Of a stretch of 64,000 nt of DNA, positions 46,546-59,200 are shown piece after piece (the first letter of the stretch is position 1; every line of letters starts with the position of its first letter). Under the pieces are notes generated by a model. That model did not search any database, was not told the DNA's origin, and saw only the letters and a list, made by a program, of their open reading frames with translations. Location of the stretch: NCBI GenBank assembly GCA_964035795.1, contig OZ038321.1, positions 450,647 through 514,646 of the forward strand, written 5' to 3'. The translations under genes were made by a program, and so were the position numbers. Source of the DNA: Pterobdella sp. o SKG-2022. Taxonomy: Eukaryota; Annelida; Clitellata; Hirudinida; Piscicolidae.

Positions 46546-47590
46546 CAGACAGAAATTGGACTCAATCAACTTTGCCTAGGAGGGCTGGGAGTAAGATCAG
46601 CCGTAGACTTATCGCTTCCTGCATTTCTATCCTCAGTCCACGCTTGCTGTACGCATGTTAGAAAGCTCTTACCGAATTTCCACTATATTTTATACGATTC
46701 GTACTACAACTCTGCTAAGATTCTTTATTTGGGAAAAATTGGAAATAACAGCAGTTTTCTAGGTAATCCTAGTGTTCAAGCTGCCTGGGATATGCAGTAT
46801 GCCAAGCTAAAGCATGAAAAGCTGATTTCAAGTTCGACATCAGATTTAGAAAAAGCGAGGCTGCTGGCTGTCTCTTCAAAACAATCCTATTCTTGGCTCA
46901 ATGCCATTCCTATAGCTTTCTTGAGCTTGAAGATGAACAGATCTCAACTAAGGATCAGCTGCGCTTTACGTTTAGGCTCACCCTTGTGCATTTCTCATAC
47001 TTGTGTCTGCGGCACTAGAGTGGATCAATCGGGAGTGCATGGTCTCAGTTGTAGAAAGAGTGCTGGAAGATTTTTCAGACATGCTCAAGTAAATGACATA
47101 ATAAAGAGAGCTCTGTCATCAGCCCATATACCTTCGATTCTTGAACCAAACGGTGTATCTCGTTCTGATGGAAAACGTCCAGATGGGATGACAATTTACC
47201 CTTGGAAAAATGGTCGTACTATGGTGTGAGATTTTACTTGTAGTGACACCATCGCCCCCAGCCACATACAAATTTCTTCAGCTATTCCAGGAAAAGTAGC
47301 TGAAAGCGCGGAGACAGCTAAGCTGACAAAATACCGCAACCTTTCAGCGGATTATGAAGTTATACCAATCGGAGTTGAAACTTTTGGTTCTTAGGGTCCA
47401 AACGGACTAAGATTAATAAGAGAGATCGGGAAAAAATAGCTCAAAAAACAGGAGAACCACGGTCAACCTCCTTCCTACTTCAAGTTATAAGTATGGCCAT
47501 CCAGAGAGGAAATGCTTTCAGTGTGCTAGGTACTCTCGCAAGTTCAAGAAAATTAAAAGAAAGCTTTTATTTTTGATTATTAAAACAATT
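46546..47590 (+). pseudogene. Non-LTR element C-terminal nuclease region, decayed
   Basis: GGLGVRSAVDLSLPAFLSS, SLKMNRSQLRISCALRLG and a zinc-knuckle-like CVCGTRVDQSGVHGLSC are followed by RHAQVNDIIKRAL, DGKRPDGMTIYPW and DFTC. RPDG with the following D resembles a PD-(D/E)XK nuclease core. Two Trp codons have become stops (TGA at 47227, TAG near 47390) and a later frameshift precedes AIQRGNAFSVLGTLASS. The RT domain is absent. This C-terminal layout is common in invertebrate LINE-like elements. Confidence 0.82.
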
Positions 47591-48256
47591 TTGTTTATTT
47601 TTAAATTTGACGGTTGAATAAAAAATTGCTACAAAAAAAAAGTTAATTACCAATTAAGACACTCTGTCAAGCGGTCATCATCTTTTTTAAAAACAAACTT
47701 AATTTTTGAATATTATATTATGACTCTTCAAGTTGCTTACCAGTATTTACATAAAATATTTATATTTTTGTTGAAACTATTCGAACATTCTCTGTTGGTT
47801 GTGAAGTAGCAGAAGAAGTAAAAAAGTAGAGAATTTCGAAAAATAAAAAAAAGCCACAAATAAATTATGTGATTCAAGCTGATGAATGTAATATGCTATT
47901 TTGGGGTTTTAACAAAATGAGATGAGAACTATTATTTGTTCAGTTGCAACTTGAAAGATTAGGAACTTAGATGCAAGTCTTGTTAAGCTGGTAAGGATGA
48001 AAAAGGCAGTTTAAAAAAATGATAATAATAAAAATAAAAATAGGTATTGGAAAATAAAAATAAAAATTACATCAAATAGGCTTGAATAAAACAATCAAAA
48101 TAAATAAATGAAATTACTGTGAAAGAATATGGAGAATAACAAAAAAATAATTTAAAAAATATAAATAACAATACTAATAATAACATCATAAAACAAAAAT
48201 AAATTGAATAAACAAACAAATAAAAACAAAAATATAATAATATTTCAAGAATAAAA

Positions 48257-50515
48257 ATGAGAACCAATCATTTCCAACCGACCTTCCTCCTTAAAACCAC
48301 CATCTTCTTCTTCATCTTCATCTTTTGGAAATTCTCGCGCTCACAAGGTTTTTTTTGTTTATTTATTTTTTTTTGTCAATTTTTTTTTGTTTTCAGTTTT
48401 GAAATTAGAATAATAATAATGTTATAAAAACATTATTATTTTTTTTTGTGTTAATTTTTTTTACCACTTATTCATGAAACCACAACACGAAAAAAGAATT
48501 TTCATGACACATAAAGTATTCATTATTTTTAAAAAAATCGATAGATACAAAACTAAAAAAAACTATAATAAAAAATAGAAAATTTTTGGAAAACCTCAAA
48601 ACCACATAATTTTTCCAAAATTTCAATAAATTTGTGCACACTTAAGCACGCTTAAAAGTGCAGAAGCTTTTAATATTGCGTCATTAAAAGAATATATATT
48701 CATGAATGTATATCAAAGATACGTAGAAAATAATTATTCAAAAGACAAAATAAAAACAAAAAAATTATAAAAAACAGAAAAATAGCAAATAAAAAACAAA
48801 AATAAGATAAAAATGAACTAAAAATAAAAAATAGAAATAAAAACTAAATTGCAAAACAGACCAGCTTGTTTGTTGAGTAAACTTCTGTTTCATCAGAGTT
48901 TATTTTGGGGATCTCATCAAAGAATAATAACAATTAAAAAAAAATAATAACTAGAACAAGAAAAATAATAATAACAAAAACAAAATAAATTAATCAATAA
49001 TAATTAGTATAACTAAAATGTTTCAACCGTGAACAATTGCAAAAATGATGACTGCAATAATAAAAATAAAAATGAAATAAAAAGCTTTTATATATTATTA
49101 TTGTTTTTTTTATGCGAATAATAATCTTATTCTCAACAAAAGACGATGTCGCCAAAGTTGACAATGAAATTACTCCTTCACAAAACACAGTCACCAACAA
49201 AAATAGTTTAATACTTCATTTTTGAATTTTTCCAAAATTTTAACTTTAAATACCTTATAAATGTCGGTGGTTCCGATATGGGTTTGAATACAAAAGCATG
49301 AAACGCAAAAAAAAATAAAACTGTGCCTCTAATTAAAATTATAATATCGATACAACATTATTTTTTTATCCTATCAATTGTTTTCAAAAAATAAAAGTTT
49401 GAATTAAAAAACACAATAATATACTCTACAGTACATATTTATAACCATAATTATAGTTTTTATTTCACTAATGAATTCCACAAATACTAATTGCAATCAT
49501 AATTTTTTTTGTTAATCATAATTATTATCCCAATAATTACTAACCACTTTTTTAGCAGTGATTGAAAAACTCTGCGGAGATTGGAGCAACATGGAATGCT
49601 TTGAATTGGGGAAAAATTCTTCAGCTTTGAAGGCGGAAGTTGTTCGCTTGGTTCTGAAACAGATTGAGGGAAATAGTGGTGGTGGTGAGAGTGGTAGAAG
49701 TGAAAAAGGTTATAGAGGAAAAAATGCTGGAGGTGATGGTGAAAAACAATGGAGAAATGTTAAGAAGAAGAAGAAGAAGAGAGATTTGACTTACCATAAT
49801 ATGGGAAGTATAGAAGAGATTGGGAAACTTCATGATATAGAATACATTTTTCCAAAAAAAAAAAAAAATTCTAAAAAATCAATTGATGAAAAACGCAATG
49901 TAAACCCAAAGAATGACGATTTTAAAAGGAAAAGAGGTGGACCAATGAAGTTTCGAGAACTGAAGGTCAAGAAAAAAAGTGTTTCATCTCGAAAACTCAA
50001 TCTTTGCTCGTATGGTAGAAAATCAAAAAAATGCTTGAAAGATTTGGAAAGCATGATTGGAGGAACTTTGGAAGGAAATGAGAAAAAATTCAATTTGAAG
50101 GAAATAATTGATAATTATAAATTAGGAAACAATTTGGGGAAAGGCATCAGAAAAAAAAGGAATCTAGTGGACCCAAACATAGAAGCACACACACAAACGC
50201 ACATAGAAAAACAAAAAAACAGAACAACATTTGAGAACATCTCACAAGTCAAAATCTTAAACGAATATGAAATAGAAATGAACGGAAACAGGTTGATAAC
50301 CAAAAAAAACATATACCAGCTAATATCAGAACTGGTCGAAAGTGCTTTCCCGCCTTTTTATTCAGATGAGGTTATCAATTACATCTGCAGGTTTATACCA
50401 ATTTTTTTATTATTCTCATATTTTTTTTGTATTTCTTCATTATCCTACTCCACTAATATTCATAAATGATAGATAAAAATATCAAAATATTTTTTTTTAA
50501 TGTTTATATTATTTC

Positions 50516-50547
<32 letters not shown>

Positions 50548-53500
50548 CCTCCACACCACCAGTGCAGACTTCAACTGGACAAAGTGCTCTTTGGAAAGTT
50601 TTGCAAACTGCCTTGAGTTTTTCGGGCACGAAGATGAAGGAAAAAAGTGCAATTGATTCAAATTTTTTATTGTTTTTGATTAGTTTGCTTACTCATAAGT
50701 AATTATCCAGTTATATTCTAATTAAAATTGTGTTGATCAGCACTACAACATCCTCAAAAGTATTAGACCGCCACTCCCACCGCACCCTCGCCCCAAATTT
50801 TTTTTCATTCCTACATCCGCCACAGCCCTTCACCACACTTTCACCAGCAAACCTTCTTCACTACCACATCCCTCTCACCAACACGCCCCCTTCACTAACA
50901 CCACCCTCTCACCACCACACTCTAGGTTAGTTTTAGAACTGATTTCAAGTCCAGTGAACATAGGCTTCTGCGATGAGGAAAATAAAGAAGGTGAGCTTTT
51001 GTTGTTTTATTTTTATTATTATTGTTATTTTAGTTATTTTTTTATTGTTTTTATTTCATTATTTTTGTTGCTTGTTATTATTATTGTGATCAATTTTATA
51101 TAAATCAATTTTTCATCTCCTCTCATCCACTAAAACCTCCTAAAAACCCACACAACATCACACAACCACACTCCCGCCATAGTGAAGCCCAAAGAAGCGG
51201 AAGACTATAAAAGAGCACGTGACTGTCTTGTAAACAAATACCGGAAAAACATCACGAGTTACACGTGTATGAATGACTTCAATGCTGGGTTGAACAGCAC
51301 CAAGTTGGATGACAGCATGGGGATAATGTTCGATCTTGATAACCTCTGTCGGTGAGTGGGTGGTTTAGGGGATGGTGGGTGGGTGGTTGAGGAGGTGGTG
51401 GTGAGTGGTTAGATAAGTTGAGTAAATGGTGGATAAGATGGTGGCGAAAATGAGTGTGCGTGAGTGTCGAAATGTGGTTGTGTAGCGGGTGGAGAGGGAG
51501 TAAGATGGTGGTTAAGTGAGTTGATGGTTCAGTGCAAAGATGGATCGATTGACAACTAACTAAGCTCTGGATGAGATATCCATAACTATTACTTCTTCAA
51601 GATAAGAGTTTTTCATGGTTTTTGAAATTTTCAAATGTCACACATGTTCAAGCTGAACTTCAATGCTCGCAATAAATCTCCCGCCATGGAGTTCGAGCAT
51701 CCGGAAAAACTTTTATTTTTTTTTCCAAGTTTTTTTTGAAAATTTGGCGACTTTTAACCCCTTTCACCACCATTCCGACTTTCTCCACCAAGCCCCCACC
51801 ACCACCATCCATTATTTCCACCCTCACCACCACATTCATCACATGCACCATCATCACCACACTTTTCTCACACACAAAACCTTCATTCTGCTTCCACTGC
51901 CACAAAAACTTTCAGCACAACATGACCACCATCACCACTCCCACTACTTCCACCACCACCTGACTCCAATCCCTCCCCCCCTACCATCACCCCCACCATC
52001 TTCACCACCCTCACCACTCCCACTACTTCCACCACCACCTGACTCCAACCACCCCTACCATCACTACTCCCACTACTTCCACCATCACCTGACTCCAACC
52101 ACCGCCACCACCATCACCATCACCCCCCCATCTTCACCACCATCACCATTCCTACCACCACAATCATCATCTTCCCAGAGAATTTTCGATATTGGAGGAC
52201 TGTATTTGTGGTCCTCTGGTTCCAACGTGTGGTGATGGTGGTTATGACCTTTGCGCCAAAAATCTCAAGATGACGTGGAGCTATTATGCAATCATCTGCG
52301 CACGTGAGTGGAATGGGTTTGTATTTGTTTTGCGGTGTTGTATTGGTATTGTGTTTTGTGGTATTTTATTTCAGGGTATTGTGTTGGTTTGTATTTGGAG
52401 CACAAAATGTTTTTCTTGTATTTTTTAGTGTTTTATTTTGGGGTATTTTGGGATTTTGTACTTTTTTTATTTTGTGGTATTGTATTTTGTTTGTGTGTTA
52501 GTATATTATTATTTTATCAGTTATTGTGTATTTCACGGTATTTTATACTAAAAGTGAATTTTAATCTTGGAGAAAACCGTACTTCGACGTTTTATAAACT
52601 TAAGTTTATTTTTAAGCTTAAAAATTGTTTGTCAACGTGATTGGTTGTTTTTAAGTTTGAAAGTTGACTTAAATTTAAATTCACTTTTGAAATTTTCTTG
52701 GAAACCTCAAAAAAACAAAATAAACTTTGTGATTAACATTTTTTTTCAAAATGTGAAAATAAAAATAATTGATTATAAGTAAAATAATTTAAAAGGTTTT
52801 TAGACTTTTTGGTTTTGCGCCACTTAAATCTTAATTTTCTTTTCTCACTTAAGCTTTCCTTCTCACCATTTACTTTTTTTTCAACCCTTTTTACTCCCTT
52901 TGTCACTTCCACCAAATCTCTTCTCAAAAAATTTCCCTTTCCAACCTTTAGTTCTTCCCATTAACCCTAACCCCTATTTTACCCCTACTCCACCCTTCTC
53001 CCCAAAAAACATTTTACGCCCTTTTTTTTACAAACCTTTTTTTACTCCATCAACGCCTTCTTTCATTTACCAGTTTTTTCTTTTTCCATCCACCAGCTCT
53101 TCCATCACCAAACCCTCCCCCATACTCAGAAATGGTGAACGTAGGAAGCCCCTTCTCGAAGCACGTGTTTGTGGTGATATTGATGGTGATCCTTTTTCTT
53201 CCACCATTACTCCTCGTCTGCATGGTAGTCTACCGGAAGAGGAGAATGAAAATTGCGTCGTCTGCCTACACCACTTCAGCTCTGAAGTTTGTAGCGTTGT
53301 GTTTCATAGAATAAATTTTGAATTTGGAGTGAATGCCACACACAAACACACAAACTTTTTATCTTTACCCACCAGACTAAAAACAAAAACTCAGCCAAAA
53401 TTTTCTCAACCCTCGAAGAACGAGTACTCGCAAGACAAAACCTTCCAAAAACCTCACCACCACTCTCACAAAACCCCCATTATGACCCCCCTCACCCAAA

Positions 53501-53991
53501 AAACATCCTTTGCCTTCAACTCCCCCACCAAGCCAATCTCTAGTGACACCAAAGCTAACCAGTTTGTTCGAGAAAAGTTCGCCTCCAAGAAAAGCCGTGA
53601 TGATGATAATGATAGTGGGGAAGATATTGGTAAAAATAGTAATAATAATAATACTAATAATAATAATAAATTTAAAGCTATTGATGGCGATGATGATGAA
53701 AACGATAACACTAATGCTAACAACAAAAATTCCATAAATAATAATAAAAATGTTATTTTTATAAAAAACCCCAAAAAGGCAAACAATAGCGACCTTATGA
53801 TGGCGAACTGCTTTGGGGGAAATGCCAAAGAGTCAATCAGTTCATCTTGCAAATTTTTGGCACCTGTTGGGTTGATAGATGATAATGATGAGGGTGGTGG
53901 AAGTGGGGTTGGTAAAGGGAGTGAAGTTGGTGGTGAGAATGGTGGTGATAAGGTTAATGGTGGAATTGAAAGTGATGATGATGTTTTTTAA
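48257..53991 (+). CDS. Unrecognised secreted or type I membrane protein, Cys-, Lys- and glycan-rich
   Basis: Exons: 48257-48347, 49559-50390, 50563-50646, 50926-50990, 51183-51351, 52179-52303, 53097-53286, 53376-53991, about 723 aa, all junctions in phase. Exon 1 encodes a signal peptide (FLLKTTIFFFIFIFWKFSRS). The ectodomain has 16 Cys and six N-glycosylation sequons (NSS, NRT, NIS, NWT, NIT, NST), with a disulphide-type tail (EDCICGPLVPTCGDGGYDLC). The large exon 2 adds basic clusters including KRKR and RKKR, possible proprotein convertase sites. A transmembrane helix lies at about 478-500 (HVFVVILMVILFLPPLLLVC) followed by YRKRRMK. The last exon supplies a 205-residue cytoplasmic tail rich in Asn, Asp and Ser ending DDDVF; reaching it needs an 89-bp intron (53287-53375, donor GTTTGT), otherwise translation stops at 53314. 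No family is recognised. The large exon 2 and the splice to exon 8 are the weakest points. Confidence 0.72.
51950..52110. repeat. CA-rich minisatellite before exon 6 of the 48-54 kb gene
   Basis: Diverged tandem copies of CCACTCCCACTACTTCCACC with ACCTGACTCCAACC spacers, within the intron and close to its acceptor. Confidence 0.85.
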
Positions 53992-55469
53992 GAAAAAAAA
54001 TCGGATATAGTTTAATGGAGGTAAAATGATGAGGGTGATGGCGGTGAAGGTTGTAAAAAAAGGATGAGGATGAAGGTGGTGAGGATGATGATGGTGGTGG
54101 TTAAGCTGAAATTTAAATCAATGTATTTAAAACTCTTCTAATTGGTATTTTATAGATAACAGTACTATAATATTTATTGAAATGTTTGATATTCATATAA
54201 ACACAAAATTTGAAAACGAAGTTATCAGTAAGAAGAACTTGTATGATAAGGGATTTGGGGATGAGAGTTCAAGAGCAGCTCTGTTCTTTGAGGGGCCTTT
54301 TGAGTTTGTGTCTTGTGTGTGTGTTCAAATGTTTTTGTGGTCGGCTTGCTTAGTTGGACGATAATATATCTAATAGAAATTTTTTTGATTTTTTTTATTG
54401 ATGAAAAAAATTATTATCCTTGTTTTTCTTTCTGATGGAAATATAAAATTTGGTCGTAAATTTTACGATTGTTTTTGTTGCTTGAAAAAAGTTTATTTTA
54501 CATAATTATTTCATAGAGCAATTACTCACAAATAATATTTGCATTTATAATTGTACAGGTTAAATTATGCTCAAAGAATTATTGTTGAGGAGAAATTATT
54601 CATGGATGATTAAAGTTTCATGACGTTCATGAAGATGTTTCCAATTTTTATTGAGGGATCGTAAATTGCCAAAGTTTTCTGGGTTTCCAAAATGATTTTT
54701 TGTGAATAAATTTATGGAAATAAATATAAAATCAACTTTTTATTCCAATTATTTTTTTTGACTTTATTTAATTGATAGAAATAAAAATTAATGTAAAAAT
54801 TTTTGTTCGAAAAAAAACTTGAAGTTATTTTTTTGATACAAAAAAATATACTTTTCCAAATCAAAAGTTTAGGCACTTTTATAGCAGGTCAGCAGTGAAT
54901 CATCATTTGATATGACTCATAAATTTCCATTTTTTGTGGTTGGAAGCTTTTTATAATTATTTAAGCTCGAAATGTCAGTGAATTGATTTTTTCAAATGAT
55001 TTCAATTAATATGAGCACTATTTATAAATCATTTCATAAAATTATTTTTAAAATATAATTTCAAAAGTTTCGGAATAATTTTTAGTTATAGGAACAATAT
55101 GGTTATAAGCACAACATAGTTATAAGCACAGACTCAAGCAATCAAAACTGGATTTAACCATCAACAAATCGATGCGGTCAATCACTACTGATTTCAAGAA
55201 AATAAACAAAAATTCATACATAATTTGGCGTAATATTTTGATGTTAAATATAACAGTGATTAAATGTTTGTAATTATGAATGAGTTTACAACTATCTTTG
55301 GCATGAGATTACTTTCGTGGAAGATTTTGAGCAAAAATTAACGGAACATAATAAATTCTATTTGAAATAATAAAATATAAATAAAAAAAATTATGCTAAA
55401 AATAAAATTATTATTTTTTAAATTGATAATGAAATAGAATATTATAACAAATATTTGACCATTCAAAAC

Positions 55470-55688
55470 TCAAGGCATGAATAATATCAGCATAGCAATT
55501 CCAAAAGCTACAAAAAACTCAAAGTCGACACTTGTTCTTGGCAAAGCAGTATAACCTGCCGAGTTTTTTATTTGTTTGATGAATTGTGTCTTCGGGTGGA
55601 AATTAGTGTCATTTGGATGGGCAAAAAGAAAGTTATTTTGTGATATTTTTTGTTGACGCCATTTTGAGTTTGAAATTAAAAATATCAT
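55470..55688 (-). CDS. Possible 72-aa tail-anchored small protein
   Basis: A single minus-strand ORF with mixed composition, unlike the surrounding low-complexity frames. It ends in a hydrophobic stretch (FEFFVAFGIAMLILFMP), as in small C-terminally anchored membrane proteins. No homologue is recognised. It could also be part of the tetraspanin 3' region or chance. Confidence 0.28.
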   Translation of the reverse strand: MIFLISNSKWRQQKISQNNFLFAHPNDTNFHPKTQFIKQIKNSAGYTALPRTSVDFEFFVAFGIAMLILFMP

Positions 55689-55806
55689 TGTTTTTCATCT
55701 AAATTTTAACATTGACAACTGATTGTATTTTGAATTAATATTCAATTTTCTATTATAATTGGAAATCATGAGTATTAATCTAAAAATACATGTGTCAAAA
55801 ATAAAA

Positions 55807-55812
55807 TTTATT
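55807..55812 (-). terminator. Polyadenylation signal of the tetraspanin gene
   Basis: AATAAA on the minus strand about 42 nt past the stop codon at 55854. Confidence 0.5.
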
Positions 55813-55853
55813 TTTAAACATGAAATGAATAATTAAATTCACTTTTAAACACA

Positions 55854-56162
55854 TCACTCCATTTCCTCATATCCCTTCTGCATGCTGATGGCCAGACGGG
55901 CGGAAAAGACAATGCCGAAGATCTGGTGTGATGTGGTGTGATGTGATCTGATGTGGTGTGGTGTGATGTGGTATGGTGTGATGTGATGTGGTGTGATGTT
56001 GTGTGGTGGTATAGTGAGGAGCTGTGCTTGGGTGTAGTAATGGTGTCCAGGTGACAGAGGTTGTTGTCATAATTAATGGGTGACGTGTTGAATGCAGTAT
56101 TGACAACGAAATAAAGTTGAACAAAAAATTTCATTTAAAAATAAATTTTTAAATTTTCCACC

Positions 56163-56200
<38 letters not shown>

Positions 56201-59200
56201 ACCCCTGAATACCTGCAGAACAGCAAAAATGCTCCCAAAAACCATCAACAACACCATATTCTCATTGGCCATGCTCTTAGCCACGCTTAAACATCCCTGT
56301 GGGTGGATTTATGGGGTGTGGGAGGAGTTATGGGGTGTGGGAGGAATTACGGGGTGTGGGTGGAGTTACGGGGTGTGGATGGAGTTATGGGATGTGGGTG
56401 TGGTAAGGGTTCAAAGGTAAAAAAAAATAAGAATAATAATATGAATTCGCATAAAATAAATGAAAAGCGTAAAAAATTTGAGAAAAAAGCAAAATTGGTC
56501 GCATTAAAAATGGCAGCAAAAACAAAGAAAACAAAATACTCAATAAAATTTTTTAAATTAATTAATTAATTATAAAAAAAAAACAACATAAAACTCACAA
56601 AGCTATTAATATCTCCCACGTCCTTGTACTTGCCGCAACCCTCATACCACCGGATGCAACATGTGTCTGGTACCTGTTTGTGAGGTGGTGGTGGGGATGA
56701 GAATGAAACAACAAAAATAAGAAGAGAATAATAAGAATAATAAAAAAATAATAAAACAACAAAAATAATAATAGACTTATAAGAATAAAATAACGATAGA
56801 ACAACAAAAATAATAATAGAATAACAATAAGAATAATAGAATACAAAAAATAATAAATACTGGTACCCACCTTTACTGTATAGTTGCCCCAGTCCTCGTA
56901 ACTGTTCACCCCACAACAACTCAACTTTTGAAATTATTTGCCATAATTTATATTATAATTATTTAATTATGAATTTTTATTTATAGAGCTAGAATGATGA
57001 CTTTGTTAGATGAAAATAGAAATTCTTTTGAGACCAACACCAAAACCTTGTGGTTCACAAAATAAATTATGTGATGATGATAAAGAATATATCGGAGAGC
57101 TTCAACACAGAGCAATATGAAACAGAATGAAAAATCCGAATTTTGTCGTGTTTTTATGATTCGCAATTTTGAGGACAATTGTTCACAATAACTGGAACTA
57201 TTTTTTAAATTTATAATTCCCATAAAAAAACTATAAAAATCAACAAAAAAAGTTCTTATTCCAAAATTCGAACCCCGTAAAGACGAAAAATTCAACTGTA
57301 AATTTATAACCGTAGACTCTACCAACTAGACCACAGCAATATTCCGCAAATTCCTGTTTAAAAGAAGGTACATACCATATGTTGGAGATAGTCCCACGAA
57401 AACTTAACAGGAGAGCTTGTATTATAATTCACAATGGAGTTTCTCATGTTTCTTTTCAGAATTTGCTCCATCTAGCGAGTGGTTTAGAGTTTTGGAGTTT
57501 TAACATTTTTTTTGTTTTTTTTGTTTATTTGATAAAATAACATTTAATTAACTGTTTTTATTCAAATTTATTAAAAAAAAATTATAGTTTGATTAATAGA
57601 TTTAATATTTTATATGTTAATAAAATTTAATTTTCAAAAAATTCGATTAAAGTAAAATTAATTATTGAAAACTCCAGAACACCAACTTCTGTGGCGAGGA
57701 CAACTACGAGGACGATGTAAGCTATTTGGAAGAGGAAGAATATAACCTGGAGCACTGTGTGCTGTTTTTATTGTATCGTTTGTATTTTATCGTTTAAATT
57801 GTATTGTATTTTAGTTAGTGTATTTATGTATTGTTTTTTTTTGTATTTTGTTGTTTCGTATTTTATTGTATTTTACTTTTTTAATGGTATTGTATTGCAT
57901 TGTATTGTATTGTATTGTATTGTATTTTGTCATATTTCACTTATTGTAGTTATTTATTGCTTTGTGTTGTATTTTTGTATTGTATTTCATTTTATCTTAT
58001 TGATTTATTGTATTTTATTATATTGAAATTTTTATTATTGCATTGGATTGTTTTGTTTTGTATTGTATTGTATTTCATTGTATTAACACTGTCTTGTTTA
58101 GTAGTGTATTGTCATGTGTTTTATATGTAGAGAGTTGTGTTTTGTTGTATTTTATTATACTTAGTTTATTTATTTTATCAATAATTAAATCAAATAACGT
58201 ATTTTTAATAATTCTTTTGTTTTCAAAACTTTTGAGAAGTTCAACCTCATAAAAAATCAATAATGGAATGAGTCATACTGCGGCTGAACTTACCAAAAAC
58301 TTCAGATTTTTAATCAATGTTATCATTCAAAAACTGTTCTTATGTTTAAAATAATAAAAACAGAAAAAATAGAGATTGAATAAAAGTGGGTTTTTAATTA
58401 GTTTTTGAAAATTTTGATTCGATGCATGAGATTTTGCATGCCAAATGTTTTTTATTTTCTTGACGTTTTCTATAACAAACAAAAAGTGAGAATAACAAAA
58501 AATCGATTGATACGTTATGAGAAATTAAAATAACTAGTTTGGACGATAAAATATTGAAAAACGATAAAAATAACAATAATATTAATTTAACAATAATAAA
58601 AATAACAAAAGTTATAACAAAAAAATAATAAGTGAAAAAACAAAAAAAAATCAACAAAAGAATAATAATTAAAAGTGTTAAAACAAGGACAGGGTTTTGT
58701 ATGGAAACAAACGATCGCAAAGCTTTTGCAAAAAAAAATCTTACGTCATTAAAGATCAAAAAAAACAATAGAAATAAAGTACAAAAAAACATACAAAAAA
58801 ACAAAAACAAAGCATAAAAATAACAATAAAAACAACCAAAACAAACAAAAACAACAATTGACAAAAAAAAATACGGAAAAACTTAATTCAAAAAAAGCTT
58901 AATGGAAAAAATCCAAATAAAAAGGAGAATAATAAAATAATAAATAAATAAAAAACAAAAAAACATCACCCACCACCACAAGGAGTTTACAGTCCTCCTT
59001 GAGAACCCCATACAGGCCAATGATGGACACGACAAAGATGGATGTGCCTACAACTATGTACGATATTCCTACTATCATAACCTGGAAGAGTAGAGGGTTT
59101 GGTGGGGATAGAGAGGTGGTGGGGGTGGTGAGAGTGGTGTTTGGTGAAAAAGGGGTTTAGTGGAAGTGGTGGAGGAAGGGGTTGATGGGGGTCGTGGGGG

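Larger units (their letters stand above)
44291..48256. other. Spacer before the 48.3-54.0 kb gene
   Basis: Contains a hairpin at 45350-45398, an AAC/AAT minisatellite (45540-45720), an AAT array (46098-46290) and an RT fragment (46.55-47.6 kb). A donor-like GTATGTGGGTGAGGGTGG at 44291 and a TATATAAG at about 44570 could belong to a 5' UTR exon or promoter of the downstream gene, but nothing proves it. Confidence 0.45.
53992..55853. other. 3' flank of the 48-54 kb gene and spacer to the tetraspanin gene
   Basis: A G/A-rich run (53995-54110) follows the stop, then AT-rich DNA. A 60-codon ORF at 54182-54364 has no domain. A small minus-strand ORF at 55470-55688 is listed separately. Confidence 0.5.

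Noticed and set aside
50563..50688. C-terminal end of the secreted protein at TGA 50652
   Set aside because: A donor just before the stop joins in phase to 50926 and three further Cys-rich exons plus a TM exon, which fits far better.
58394..58864. 156-aa hydrophobic minus-strand ORF
   Set aside because: Low-complexity Phe/Leu/Ile translation of A-rich DNA within a tetraspanin intron.
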